Shown: positions 34,810 through 43,925, numbered from the stretch's first letter. The stretch: 64,000 bases of DNA from CAYNFP01 sp964396655 (GCA_964396655.1 CAYNFP010000003.1:88355-152354); one strand, 5' to 3'. The notes: a model not told the origin generated them from the letters alone. A program made the numbers and translations.

Positions 34810-36183
34810 TTAAAATTTTATTTTATCAATAATATAGTTATTAACTTCATCTATATTTAAAGTTATTTGTTTCATAGTGTCTCTATCTCTTATTGTTACA
34901 GTGTTATTATTTATTGTTTCATCATCTACTGTTATACAAAAAGGAGTTCCAATAACATCTTGTCTTCTATACCTTTTGCCAATTGATCCACTCTCATCAT
35001 AAGTGCACATAAAATATTTAGTTAATTCTTTGTATAATTTTTCTGCTTTTTCACTATGATATTTTTTTACAAGAGGTAATACTGCACATTTATAAGGCGC
35101 TAAGAATGGATGAAAATGCATAACTTCTCTAGTATCTTCTTCAAGACTCTCTTCATTATATGCATTTGATAAAACAGTTAAAACTAATCTTTCTACTCCC
35201 AAACTAGGTTCAATAACATATGGAATATATCTTTCGTTAGTTTCTGGGTCTATATATTCAAGTTTTTGTCCAGAATATTCTTGATGTTGTTTTAAATCAT
35301 AATCTGTTCTACTTGCTATTCCCCAAAGTTCTCCCCAACCAAAAGGAAATTTATATTCTATATCAGTAGTAGCATTGCTATAAAAAGATAATTCTTCTTT
35401 AGTATGATCTCTTAATCTTATATTTTCTTCTTTAATTCCTAAACTTAATAAGAAATCTTTGCAATATTTTTTATAATAATTAAACCACTCTAATTCAGTA
35501 CCTGGTTTACAAAAGAATTCTAATTCCATTTGTTCAAATTCTCTTACTCTAAATATGAAGTTACCAGGTGTTATTTCATTTCTAAAACTCTTACCAACTT
35601 GTCCTATACCAAAAGGTATTTTAAGCCTCATAGCCCTTTGAACATTTAAAAAGTTAGTAAATATACCTTGAGCTGTTTCTGGCCTTAAATATACAGTACT
35701 TTTAGCGTCTTCTGTAACTCCTTGAAAAGTTTTAAACATTAAATTAAACTTCCTTATATCTGTGAAGTTACTTTTACCACAATTAGGACATTTAATATTG
35801 TTATTTCTTATATATTCAATTCTCTCATCATCATTTAATTTATCACCAAGTTCAGAATTAGTAAAATCATTTATAAGTTTATCAGCTCTGTGCCTTGTCT
35901 TACATTCTTTACAATCAATAAGAGGATCAGAAAAAGTTTTTATATGACCAGATGCTTCCCATGTTTTAGGATTCATTAAAATAGCACTATCAAGTCCAAC
36001 ATTATTTTCATCTTCCTGAACAAACTTTTTTAACCATGCTTTTTTAATATTGCTTTTTAACTCGGCACCTAAAGGCCCGAAATCCCATGTATTAGCAAGA
36101 CCGCCATATATTTCACTTCCTTGAAATATAAAACCATAAGTCTTACATAAATTAACTAGTTTTTCCATATTAATTTCACTCAT
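34810..36183 (-). CDS. glyS: Glycine-tRNA ligase (dimeric, single-chain type)
   Basis: Homodimeric class II glycyl-tRNA synthetase, not the bacterial alpha2-beta2 form. Visible blocks are GFIFQGSEIYGGLANTWDFGPLG, the zinc-type CKECKTRHRAD and CPNCGKSNF, motif 2 in GIGQVGKSFRNEITPGNFIFRVREFEQMELEFF, and motif 3 in PYVIEPSLGVERL. The C-terminal anticodon-binding domain has RRQDVIGTPFCITVDDET. The start at 36183 (457 aa) follows AAAGGA; the ATG four codons earlier overlaps that RBS. Confidence 0.96.
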   Translation of the reverse strand: MSEINMEKLVNLCKTYGFIFQGSEIYGGLANTWDFGPLGAELKSNIKKAWLKKFVQEDENNVGLDSAILMNPKTWEASGHIKTFSDPLIDCKECKTRHRADKLINDFTNSELGDKLNDDERIEYIRNNNIKCPNCGKSNFTDIRKFNLMFKTFQGVTEDAKSTVYLRPETAQGIFTNFLNVQRAMRLKIPFGIGQVGKSFRNEITPGNFIFRVREFEQMELEFFCKPGTELEWFNYYKKYCKDFLLSLGIKEENIRLRDHTKEELSFYSNATTDIEYKFPFGWGELWGIASRTDYDLKQHQEYSGQKLEYIDPETNERYIPYVIEPSLGVERLVLTVLSNAYNEESLEEDTREVMHFHPFLAPYKCAVLPLVKKYHSEKAEKLYKELTKYFMCTYDESGSIGKRYRRQDVIGTPFCITVDDETINNNTVTIRDRDTMKQITLNIDEVNNYIIDKIKF

Positions 36184-36245
36184 ATTAACACACATCCTTT
36201 TAATAATATATAAATTTTACCATATTATAATATAAAATTAAATAA

Positions 36246-37088
36246 CTATAAAATAATTATAGATTTTATATTGTCTGTAATTAATCCATCATAATTAGAA
36301 ATTTTTTGATTATCATAAGTAATTACTGTTATATTAGTATAATTTATATTTAAATATTCAATTAGTTCTTTTATCATAATATTAGTTTTTGTTTTAACAA
36401 TTTTTATTTGTTTTTTACCATAAACAACTGTAATAAATTTTTCACAAACTTTTTTATTATATTTTAATAAATAATATAAATTTAAAATATCATTTCCACT
36501 ATAATTTACTATTTTATCACTAGTTAAAGCTTTGCCTGTAAATTTAATATTTGGATAAATACCAGAATACATTTCTAAATATTCCTGACATTTATTATTA
36601 TTAACAACTATATATGCCATATCTAAACTATATATTGTAATTAAAGCATCAATTGTCTCTAATATTTCATAATTCTTTTCAGATAATATAAATATATTTT
36701 CCATATTATTGTTTGTTACTGATAAATCTACAACCAAATATTTCTTACCATTAAATTTACCCGATAAATTAAATGATTCTAATAATTCATTTGCTTCTTT
36801 TCTTTTATAAATGTCTATTCTTTCTTTACCACCATTTAATTTAAATCTTTTATCTTTATAATCATTTTCAATAACTAAAGCGTCCATTGTTTTATTTTCA
36901 ACATTAACTTTCCCAGCTCCTTTAATAATACCAGATATTGATGAATATATAATATTCCCATCATTAAGAGTTCCCAACTCTTCTCCACAATAAACTGTTT
37001 TATTTTTTCTTAAATTTAATTTTTCTAAAGTATCAAAGGGTATATAAACATAATTTGGTGTATAAAAAGATATATAATTATTCTCCAT
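36246..37088 (-). CDS. RnfC-like protein lacking redox motifs
   Basis: The first ~75 residues resemble the RnfC barrel-sandwich domain: IPFDTLEKLNL, VYCGEELGTL, IIYSSISGIIKG and ALVIENDY. The following region aligns loosely with the RnfC Rossmann-like core, and the end may be an SLBB-like segment. The FMN/NADH loop GGAGFPT and all C-terminal 4Fe-4S CxxCxxC motifs of real RnfC are absent, and the protein is only 280 aa. A role in electron transfer is therefore doubtful; a scaffold or derived role seems more likely. RBS AGAGGT. It precedes glyS by about 60 bases. Confidence 0.45.
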   Translation of the reverse strand: MENNYISFYTPNYVYIPFDTLEKLNLRKNKTVYCGEELGTLNDGNIIYSSISGIIKGAGKVNVENKTMDALVIENDYKDKRFKLNGGKERIDIYKRKEANELLESFNLSGKFNGKKYLVVDLSVTNNNMENIFILSEKNYEILETIDALITIYSLDMAYIVVNNNKCQEYLEMYSGIYPNIKFTGKALTSDKIVNYSGNDILNLYYLLKYNKKVCEKFITVVYGKKQIKIVKTKTNIMIKELIEYLNINYTNITVITYDNQKISNYDGLITDNIKSIIIL

Positions 37089-37111
37089 TTTATTTTACCT
37101 CTTATTCAATT

Positions 37112-37151
37112 ATAAAATAAAAAAGTATATTTTTGAATACTTTTTTTATTT
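37112..37151 (-). terminator. Terminator after the 275-aa gene
   Basis: On the minus strand AAAAAAGTAT-TCAAAAAT-ATACTTTTTTATTTT. Confidence 0.75.
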
Positions 37152-37166
37152 TATCATAAAGTTTTA

Positions 37167-37994
37167 TTACCATTGTCTTACTAAGGCTATAGTTTCAAAA
37201 AGTTTACAATCACTAGGTTCAATTACTATTTTTGAATTATATAATTGTTTTTGCAGCTCCTTTAATAATAATATATATTTCTGGCGAGTAAATTCATAAT
37301 TGGGATAAAGAGTAGAAAAAACATCACCAATGAAAAATGATAATTTATATTTTTCTATGAGACTATAATCATCTTGAGAAAAAATTCCTCTTGAAATAAC
37401 ATAATCAAATTCTGTTGTTGTATCATCCATTTGAGGATAAGAATATAAATGATGAAAAAATTTTTTAACACAATATGGTTTTTGACTATTATCAAAAAAA
37501 TAATTATCTGCTTCTAAAGTTTTGGGAATATAAATTCCATTTTTGGTTAACCATCCATTTGCCCCAAAAGTCAAAGTTCTTTCTAATTCTCCATAAGTTA
37601 CATTGGGAGACAGTAAAAAAGTTTTATAATAACTTTCATCAATATAATTTGATACGGCACCATTAACACTTTGATTCAATTCTAATATTCTTTCATACTT
37701 TTCGGATATAAAATATTCTCCTAACATCACTCCATAAAAAATTGATGCCATATTTTTTCCCATTAATTTATGAAATGCCACTTTTTCTCTTAAATTAATA
37801 ACCATTTTTTCTATTTTTTCTTTTTGAGAAACTGTTAAATTTATATATCTTATATCAAAGTTATCTTTAATACATTGTTCTAAAACATAATAACTCAAAT
37901 CAATTTTTTCTTCTATTGTTAAATCATTTGTTTTTATCACTCCATAAAGTTTATGTTCTTTTGAATTTATATATATTTCTAAAATTTTATCCAT
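37167..37994 (-). CDS. Hypothetical protein, 275 aa
   Basis: No family recognised. Soluble, no signal peptide. Mostly helical N-terminal half (EEKIDLSYYVLEQCI, EKVAFHKLMGKNMASIFYGVMLGEYF), then an aromatic C-terminal half with FFHHLYSYPQMDDTTTEFDYV and many Tyr residues. RBS AAGGGGG is strong. Own promoter directly after uvrC and own terminator, so monocistronic. The two His-His and acidic residues might bind metal, but this is a guess. Confidence 0.6.
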   Translation of the reverse strand: MDKILEIYINSKEHKLYGVIKTNDLTIEEKIDLSYYVLEQCIKDNFDIRYINLTVSQKEKIEKMVINLREKVAFHKLMGKNMASIFYGVMLGEYFISEKYERILELNQSVNGAVSNYIDESYYKTFLLSPNVTYGELERTLTFGANGWLTKNGIYIPKTLEADNYFFDNSQKPYCVKKFFHHLYSYPQMDDTTTEFDYVISRGIFSQDDYSLIEKYKLSFFIGDVFSTLYPNYEFTRQKYILLLKELQKQLYNSKIVIEPSDCKLFETIALVRQW

Positions 37995-38014
37995 ATATCC
38001 CCCTTAGCGTCAAT

Positions 38015-38043
38015 ATTATATAATAATTTAAATAAGAATTCAA
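38015..38043 (-). promoter_or_regulatory. Promoter of the 275-aa gene
   Basis: TTGAAT, 17 bases, TATAAT on the minus strand, touching the uvrC stop codon. Confidence 0.65.
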
Positions 38044-39804
38044 TTAATTCTCATCACCTTTAAAATATTCTTTTAATTTTATTGCATTTTTATTTGGAAT
38101 AAATTTTGATAATTCTTCTACAGAAGCTTCTTTAATTCTTTTTAATGAACCAAATTCTTTAATTAATATTTTTTTTCTTTCTTTACCAATTCCCTCTATA
38201 TTATCAAGTTCACTTGAAATTGATCCTTTACTTCTGATTACTTTATGATAACTTATTGTATATCTATGAATTTCATCCCCTATTCTAGATAACAAATAAA
38301 ATGCATTAGACTTTTTATCGATATTTATTATTTGCAAAGTATCTCCATCAATTAATTCATTAGTTTGATGTTTATTATTTTTTTTAAGTCCACATACTTT
38401 AATATATAAATTTAAATTATTTAATACTTCTTTACAAGCATTAATTTGATTAACACCACCATCCACTATTATTAAATCTGGCATTCTAAGTCTGTCTTTT
38501 AATACTTTAAAATATCTTCTATAAATTACTTCTTTCATGGCGCCAACATCATCATTTTTATTAAATGATGTTTTATATTTTCTATAATCATTTTTAGAAG
38601 GTAGACCATCAATAAAAGTTACCATTCCTGACACTGTATAACTACCAAATAAATTAGAATTATCAAATGCTTCTATAACGCTTAAATTATCTAATCCTAA
38701 AATATCTTTTAATTCTTCATTCGCTTTAGTATTTCTTTCTTCATTTCTATATATTTTTTCAATATCGTTTTCTAAACTAATCTTAGCATTTTCTTCAGCC
38801 ATTTCAAATAATTTCTTTTTAATACCCTTTGATACATATATTACTTTGGTTTCTAGAATATTAGATAATATTGATTCATCAAGCATAGAAGGCACTATTA
38901 CCTCTTTTGGAATAATATTATTCTTAGAATAAAAATCTATTATAAATGTTTCCATTTCATCTTTAATATCTGAAATAATTGGTTTAATACTAGAATGATT
39001 TCCAATTAATTTACCATTTCTTAAAAAGAATACTGATATACTTATATAACCCTTATTAACATAGTAATTTATTATATCTCTATTAATCCCATCATTTAGT
39101 TCAACTTTTTGTTTTTCTCTTAATAAATTAATATATTCAAGTTCATTTTTTAAAGATAACGCAACTTCATAATTCATATTATCTGAATTAAGTTTAATTT
39201 TTTCTTTAATTTTATTAACAAGAATATCATCATTACCATTAAGTACACTTATTATTTCTTTTATCATTGAAGTTATATCAACATTTTTATTAATACAATA
39301 ACCAAGACATTCATTAATATGAAAATATAAACATTCTTTTTTAGGAACAATCATACATTTTCTTAAAGGATATAATCTATTTATTAGATTAACAACTCTT
39401 CTAGCGGCATATACATTTGGGTAAGGCCCAAATAAATATCTGTTTTTCTTTTTTATATTTAATTCTCTTCTTATAATTAATCTTGGGAATCTTTCATTAG
39501 TAAGTTCAATGTATGGATAACTTTTATCATCTTTAAGAAGAATATTATATTTTGGATTATATTTTTTAATTAAATTTAATTCTAATATAAAAGCTTCTTG
39601 TTCTGTATTAGTAACAATGTACTCAAATGATTTAATATCATGAACTAAAACAAAGGTTTTTCCAGTAACTCTACCATTGAAATAACTTTTTAATCTATTA
39701 AATAAATTCTTTGCTTTACCAACATAAATTATAGTTCCAGAAGCATCTTTCATTAAATAACATCCACTTTTTTTGGGAACTAAAGATAACTCTTCTTTAA
39801 ACAT
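38044..39804 (-). CDS. uvrC: UvrABC excinuclease subunit C
   Basis: Makes the 3' and 5' incisions in nucleotide-excision repair. The N-terminal GIY-YIG domain (GCYLMKDASGTIIYVGKAKNL), a Cys-containing middle, the UVR motif, the RNase-H-like C-terminal nuclease (VIEAFDNSNLFGSYTVSGMVTF, LIIVDGGVNQI) and the terminal helix-hairpin-helix pair are all in place in 586 aa. The start is ATG 39804 after AAAGGAG; a TTG six codons earlier lies on the RBS itself. Confidence 0.96.
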   Translation of the reverse strand: MFKEELSLVPKKSGCYLMKDASGTIIYVGKAKNLFNRLKSYFNGRVTGKTFVLVHDIKSFEYIVTNTEQEAFILELNLIKKYNPKYNILLKDDKSYPYIELTNERFPRLIIRRELNIKKKNRYLFGPYPNVYAARRVVNLINRLYPLRKCMIVPKKECLYFHINECLGYCINKNVDITSMIKEIISVLNGNDDILVNKIKEKIKLNSDNMNYEVALSLKNELEYINLLREKQKVELNDGINRDIINYYVNKGYISISVFFLRNGKLIGNHSSIKPIISDIKDEMETFIIDFYSKNNIIPKEVIVPSMLDESILSNILETKVIYVSKGIKKKLFEMAEENAKISLENDIEKIYRNEERNTKANEELKDILGLDNLSVIEAFDNSNLFGSYTVSGMVTFIDGLPSKNDYRKYKTSFNKNDDVGAMKEVIYRRYFKVLKDRLRMPDLIIVDGGVNQINACKEVLNNLNLYIKVCGLKKNNKHQTNELIDGDTLQIINIDKKSNAFYLLSRIGDEIHRYTISYHKVIRSKGSISSELDNIEGIGKERKKILIKEFGSLKRIKEASVEELSKFIPNKNAIKLKEYFKGDEN

Positions 39805-39854
39805 AATAAAGTCTCCTTTCAAGTATATTATACACTAAATATTAACTAAAATAA

Positions 39855-39883
39855 TTGTATAATTTTATTTTTATTATTATAAT
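39855..39883 (+). promoter_or_regulatory. Promoter of the yigZ-like gene
   Basis: TTGTAT, 17 bases, TATAAT on the plus strand, then RBS AGGAGC. Confidence 0.6.
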
Positions 39884-39900
39884 AAATTTAGGAGCAAAAA

Positions 39901-40239
39901 ATGAATAACAGTTTTGTTGAAGTGAAAAAATCAAAATTTTATGGATATTTATATAAAGTAAATAATGAGGAAGAGGTTACCAATATTTTAAATGAATTAA
40001 AAAAAGATAATAAAAAAGCTAAACATATAGTTTATGCTTACAAAATTGGTAATATAGAAAAAAAGAATGAAGATAAAGAACCAAGTGGCACTGCTGGTCT
40101 TCCTTTACTTAATATTATTAATTTAAAAAAATTAGATAATACTTTAATAGTTGTTGCAAGATATTTTGGAGGGTCTTTACTAGGAAGAGGATTATTAACT
40201 AGAAGTTATAGAGAAGCCGCTAATAATTTATTTAAATAA
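39901..40239 (+). CDS. Short YigZ/IMPACT (UPF0029) protein, N-terminal domain only
   Basis: The UPF0029 domain is complete: KSKFYGYLYKV, AKHIVYAYKIG, DKEPSGTAGLPLL and VVARYFGGSLLGRGLLTRSYREAA. The usual C-terminal DUF1949 ferredoxin-like domain is missing, so the protein has 112 aa instead of about 200. It stops cleanly before a hairpin, with no remnant of the second domain in other frames that I can see, so it appears to be a genuine single-domain form. The IMPACT domain is linked to translation control in eukaryotes; the bacterial role is unclear. Confidence 0.88.
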   Translation: MNNSFVEVKKSKFYGYLYKVNNEEEVTNILNELKKDNKKAKHIVYAYKIGNIEKKNEDKEPSGTAGLPLLNIINLKKLDNTLIVVARYFGGSLLGRGLLTRSYREAANNLFK

Positions 40240-40277
40240 TATGAATATTTTTTAATAAACCAATCATAATATATAAT

Positions 40278-40346
40278 GAGCCGCTTATTAATAAGGAGAT
40301 TTAGTTATCACACCGTTAATACAAAGAAATGCGGCTCTCTTTTTTT
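40278..40346 (+). terminator. Large structured terminator after the yigZ-like gene
   Basis: GAGCCGC (40278-40284) pairs with GCGGCTC (40331-40337), followed by TCTTTTTTT. Unusually, the loop is 46 bases and contains a small hairpin (CTTATTAATAAG, 40284-40295). It could be a 3'-end small RNA or a two-part terminator. Confidence 0.6.
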
Positions 40347-40680
40347 ATGAGAAAAATGCTCCAATTATTTTAAAGGTTCTTTTTATTCCTTTAGTCATAA
40401 AATTCTCAAAAAAATTACTTGTTTTATTTCCTAATTTACTTAAATTATTTGTATAGTTTTTCTCTTTTATATCTATATAATCTTCAATTACAACATTCTT
40501 CCCTGAAGCAATATCATTTTCAAATTTTTCCATAGCTTCTTTTGTAATAGACATCTTATTATATTGAGAATACTCATATAAATCTGTTAACTGAGTAAAA
40601 TAAAGTGCAATAAAAATTATAAAGAATATTATTAAAATTAATAATTGAACATTTAATTTCTTTTTTACAGGTTCATTCAT
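40345..40680 (-). CDS. Small single-span membrane protein downstream of spoIIP
   Basis: Unknown, 111 aa. A basic N-terminus (NEPVKKK) is followed by one transmembrane helix (about 10-32) and a polar extracytoplasmic domain with several Asn/Lys residues. It overlaps the end of spoIIP by 8 bases, so the two are translationally coupled. The orientation would put the domain on the same side of the membrane as SpoIIP. This suggests a small partner or regulator of the amidase, an inference from context only. Confidence 0.6.
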   Translation of the reverse strand: MNEPVKKKLNVQLLILIIFFIIFIALYFTQLTDLYEYSQYNKMSITKEAMEKFENDIASGKNVVIEDYIDIKEKNYTNNLSKLGNKTSNFFENFMTKGIKRTFKIIGAFFS

Positions 40681-41656
40681 TTATTTTCTCCTTTATATAA
40701 TCTCCAATTATTTCAGATAATAAATCCATAGAGTTATTTACTTGTTCAATTGTATTATCTACTCCTCCAACTTCTATAAGCATTGCATTTGGACTAAGAT
40801 CTTGATTATATACTCCATTTACTCCTTTACCACTTTTTTTAAGAACTCCCCTACTAAATCCAGGATATTTCTCTTTGAACTTAGAATTTAAATTAATTGC
40901 TAAATCTAAATTAGGTTGATAATTAACATTATCTAATCCTACAACAAACATTATTCTTGCGTATTCCTTATTATTTAGTTTATATAATGTTTTATCTTTT
41001 TTAGCAGAATCTCTATGGATATCAATTAAATATTTTATACTCGGTTCTTTTTTCATCATAATTTCTGCAAAATATCTACTTGCAATATAACTATAATTAT
41101 ATTTTAGTTTATTATCATTTAAATACTTTTTAATATTTGAAGTTTCAACTATAGAAGATATTCCAATATCAATAAATTTTTCTTTTAAAATATAAGATGC
41201 TATCAAAACATTAGGCTTAATACTATAGTCATATAAAACATCCATGTTATATTCCTCTAACTGGTGAGAATTATATATATAAACTATAGGATCTTCACTT
41301 TTTACATCATTTGGATCTTCAACATAATCTGATTTAGAATCATCATAATTAAAATAATCATCTTCTTTGCTAGAAAACACAGTCATATCTTTTTTATCAA
41401 TGATTTTATTTAATGAAGTATATATTAAATTTTCTGGAGTATTAATCTCTATATCTAATTTTTCTGAAATAAAACTATCTTCTTTAATTATTTCTTTTAA
41501 AAGAGAATTAAATAATAAATCTTTTAAATTTATAGTTTTACCATTATATAAAACACCCATCATAAAATAAATTGTAAAAACAATTAAAATAATTAAAAAT
41601 ATTTTTTTAAAACCTTTTTTTCTTACTTTGAATCTTTTTTTCATAAAATCACTCAT
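40673..41656 (-). CDS. spoIIP: Stage II sporulation protein P (peptidoglycan hydrolase)
   Basis: Amidase/endopeptidase that thins the septal wall and drives forespore engulfment. A basic N-terminus with one transmembrane anchor (about 18-36) is followed by a linker and the SpoIIP domain: IVYIYNSHQLEEY, PNVLIASYILKEKF, YLIDIHRDSAKKD, and LIEVGGVDNTIEQ near the end. His, Asp and Glu residues of these blocks are the expected zinc ligands. 327 aa. The ATG four codons further on (41644, after GAGTGAT) is an equally good start. Confidence 0.88.
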   Translation of the reverse strand: MSDFMKKRFKVRKKGFKKIFLIILIVFTIYFMMGVLYNGKTINLKDLLFNSLLKEIIKEDSFISEKLDIEINTPENLIYTSLNKIIDKKDMTVFSSKEDDYFNYDDSKSDYVEDPNDVKSEDPIVYIYNSHQLEEYNMDVLYDYSIKPNVLIASYILKEKFIDIGISSIVETSNIKKYLNDNKLKYNYSYIASRYFAEIMMKKEPSIKYLIDIHRDSAKKDKTLYKLNNKEYARIMFVVGLDNVNYQPNLDLAINLNSKFKEKYPGFSRGVLKKSGKGVNGVYNQDLSPNAMLIEVGGVDNTIEQVNNSMDLLSEIIGDYIKEKINE

Positions 41657-41728
41657 TTAAATTATATATGAGCCAATATAAAAAAAATGTTGAATTTTAT
41701 TCAATATTTTTTAAATTTTATTTTTTAA

Positions 41729-41757
41729 TTGATTTTATAATATTATTATGATACTAT
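41729..41757 (+). promoter_or_regulatory. Promoter of rpsT
   Basis: TTGATT, 17 bases, TACTAT on the plus strand, about 30 bases before the rpsT start. A hairpin TTGAA-TTTTA-TTCAA lies further upstream. Confidence 0.6.
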
Positions 41758-41787
41758 TTTAATTGAGATTTTTAAAGGAGGTGGATT

Positions 41788-42048
41788 ATGCCTAATATTA
41801 AAAGTGCTATTAAAAGAGTACAATTAGCTAAGAAAAATAACGTATTAAATAATGATGCAAAAACAAGTATGAAGACAGCTATTAAAAATATAGAAAAAGC
41901 TAGCTTGAATAATCAAAAAGAAAATATGCCTGAATTACTTCAAATCGCATATAAAAGAATTGATAAAGCTTTAAAAGCTAATATCATTAAACCAAATACT
42001 GCAGCAAGATATAAAAGTCGTTTATCTAAAATGGTAAATAAAAAATAA
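41788..42048 (+). CDS. rpsT: Ribosomal protein bS20
   Basis: Small-subunit protein binding 16S rRNA. 86 aa, Lys-rich and all helical. It begins PNIKSAIKRVQ, and the C-terminal IIKPNTAARYKSRLSK is diagnostic. RBS AAAGGAGGTGG is very strong. Own promoter and terminator. Confidence 0.96.
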   Translation: MPNIKSAIKRVQLAKKNNVLNNDAKTSMKTAIKNIEKASLNNQKENMPELLQIAYKRIDKALKANIIKPNTAARYKSRLSKMVNKK

Positions 42049-42068
42049 TTATAAAATTATTTTTTTTA
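42042..42068 (+). terminator. Terminator of rpsT
   Basis: AAATAATT-ATA-AAATTATTTTTTTT beginning in the stop codon region. AT-only stem with a strong T-tract. Confidence 0.7.
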
Positions 42069-42104
42069 TTCAAAAAATAAAAAGTAGAATTTTTCACTAT
42101 TGTT

Positions 42105-42113
42105 TGGTATAAT
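42105..42113 (+). promoter_or_regulatory. Extended -10 promoter directly before the transglutaminase gene
   Basis: TGG-TATAAT with only six bases to the ATG and no Shine-Dalgarno. Transcription should start on the start codon. Confidence 0.55.
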
Positions 42114-42119
42114 CTTATT

Positions 42120-43019
42120 ATGAAAATATTTAGGATTATTATTAAAACTATAATTGTTACTTTAATTGTAATGATTTTATATATGAACAAAGGTGGAATA
42201 TATACTTTTTTTTGTAATCTTATAAGAAAAGATAATGTTTTAGTAATTCCTGATTCTAATGAATATAAAAGAAAATATGATTATGATAAATTTTCTAACA
42301 TTGAAGATTACGTTCCCTATTCAATAGAAGATTTAGAAAATATATTTTATAATATTTTAAATAATGGATGGAATGAATTTACTTTTTACTGTCCTTCTGA
42401 ATATAAAACCTGTTCTGAGGATGTTAGAGAGCTTAGTTCTAATACAAAACTTATGAGTAATATTTCGGGCTATGTAAGCCCTTATAATTCATTTAATTTA
42501 ATAAATACAACTGTGTCTTCTTACGGAGAGGTATATATTAAAGTAACTAAAAAATATAATAGCCAAGATATAAAGAATATAAATATTAAAATTGAAGAAA
42601 TAGTTAATGAACTCAACTTAAAAAATATCTCTAGTGAAGAAAAATTAAAGGCTTATCATGATTATTTAATTGCACATACTATATATGATAAAGATTTTGC
42701 AGATGATAACCAAAGTGTATATTCAGCAACTAAAGCAAATGGTGCCTTATTAGAAGGACATGCAGTATGTGGTGGTTATAGTGACGCTATGGCAATATTC
42801 CTAGATTATTTAAATATTCCAAATATAATCATATCAAGTGATACACATGCTTGGAATTTAGTTTATTTAGAAGATGAGTGGTTACATATAGATTCAACTT
42901 GGAATGATACTGATAATAAAAAGTTTGATTATGAATTTTATTTAATAAATACTGATCAATTATTAAATCTTGATACTAAAGAACATACATTCCCCAGAAC
43001 TTTCTTTATAGAAGCATAA
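42120..43019 (+). CDS. Secreted/membrane-anchored transglutaminase-like protein
   Basis: N-terminal transmembrane anchor or signal (about 3-21), a linker, then a transglutaminase-like cysteine-protease fold with the Cys-His-Asp triad: Cys in GHAVCGGYSDA, His in SDTHAWN and Asp in HIDSTWND. The active site lies in the C-terminal third of 299 aa. Such extracellular domains often act as wall-peptide proteases or cross-linkers. The substrate is unknown. The mRNA appears leaderless. Confidence 0.85.
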   Translation: MKIFRIIIKTIIVTLIVMILYMNKGGIYTFFCNLIRKDNVLVIPDSNEYKRKYDYDKFSNIEDYVPYSIEDLENIFYNILNNGWNEFTFYCPSEYKTCSEDVRELSSNTKLMSNISGYVSPYNSFNLINTTVSSYGEVYIKVTKKYNSQDIKNINIKIEEIVNELNLKNISSEEKLKAYHDYLIAHTIYDKDFADDNQSVYSATKANGALLEGHAVCGGYSDAMAIFLDYLNIPNIIISSDTHAWNLVYLEDEWLHIDSTWNDTDNKKFDYEFYLINTDQLLNLDTKEHTFPRTFFIEA

Positions 43020-43020
43020 T

Positions 43021-43050
43021 AAAAACAAAGTTTAAATAAACTTTGTTTTT
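43021..43050. terminator. Bidirectional terminator between transglutaminase gene and miaA
   Basis: AAAAACAAAGTTTA-AA-TAAACTTTGTTTTT, symmetric with A- and T-runs at the ends, between convergent genes. Confidence 0.85.
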
Positions 43051-43924
43051 ATTTTAAAATATTAATTACTTTATCTACTGTATTATCAAAATTATTATAA
43101 TCCACATCTACCCAAGTAACATTATTAAACTGATTTATAAAAAATGTATATTGTCTTTTAGCATATCTTCTTGTATTCTTTTTTATTTCTTCTTTTGCAA
43201 CTTCCAAAGTTATTTCATTTCTAAAGTATTTATTTAATTCTTTATAACCAATTATTGTATTAGTGTTTTTATTAGAATCATATAAATATTTTACTTCTTC
43301 TAATAAGCCTTTTTCAAACATCTTATCTACTCTTTTATTTATGTATTCATATAATTCTTTTCTATCTACTTTTAAACCAATAATTTCAAAATCATATATT
43401 GGTTCATCTTTTTCATTTTTATTTTTTATTATTTCATTTGTATTATTGTAATGTTCTAAGAATCTTAACATCCTTTTTCTATTATTAATATGTATATCAT
43501 TTTCAGGATATATATCATTTATTGATTCTTTTAATGCTTCATTACTATAACTGTCATATTCTAAATTACTTTTTATTTCTGATTCTAAATTATAGTTATA
43601 TAAAAGGGCTTTTATATATAAACCTGATCCTCCAACTATAACAATATTTTTATTTTCACTTATTAATTTATCTAAGATTTTTCTTCCATCTTTTTGATAA
43701 TCATAAATTGTATATTTATGATCTAAAGGAACAAAATTTATAAGATGATGTTTTATACCTTGCATTTCTTCCTCAGTTGTTTTAGCTGCTCCTATAACAA
43801 TATCTTTATACATTTGAACTGCGTCAGCATTAATTATTTCTGCATTTAAAAACTTAGCTACTTCTATGCTTAATTTTGTTTTACCTGAAGCTGTTGGTCC
43901 TACTATAACAATTATTTTACTCAT
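43049..43924 (-). CDS. miaA: tRNA dimethylallyltransferase
   Basis: Adds the isopentenyl group to A37 of tRNAs reading UNN codons. P-loop GPTASGKT near the start, NADAVQMYKD substrate loop, GGSGLYIKALL and the C-terminal RRYAKRQYTFF block. 291 aa from ATG 43924, which has RBS AAAGGG. A TTG three codons earlier would overlap mutL. It begins one base after the mutL stop codon, the usual mutL-miaA order. Confidence 0.95.
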   Translation of the reverse strand: MSKIIVIVGPTASGKTKLSIEVAKFLNAEIINADAVQMYKDIVIGAAKTTEEEMQGIKHHLINFVPLDHKYTIYDYQKDGRKILDKLISENKNIVIVGGSGLYIKALLYNYNLESEIKSNLEYDSYSNEALKESINDIYPENDIHINNRKRMLRFLEHYNNTNEIIKNKNEKDEPIYDFEIIGLKVDRKELYEYINKRVDKMFEKGLLEEVKYLYDSNKNTNTIIGYKELNKYFRNEITLEVAKEEIKKNTRRYAKRQYTFFINQFNNVTWVDVDYNNFDNTVDKVINILK

Positions 43925-43925
43925 A

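Noticed and set aside
41657..41787. Hairpin near 41684-41712 as a terminator
   Set aside because: It lies between two divergent genes, so neither needs termination there; the stem is AT-only.
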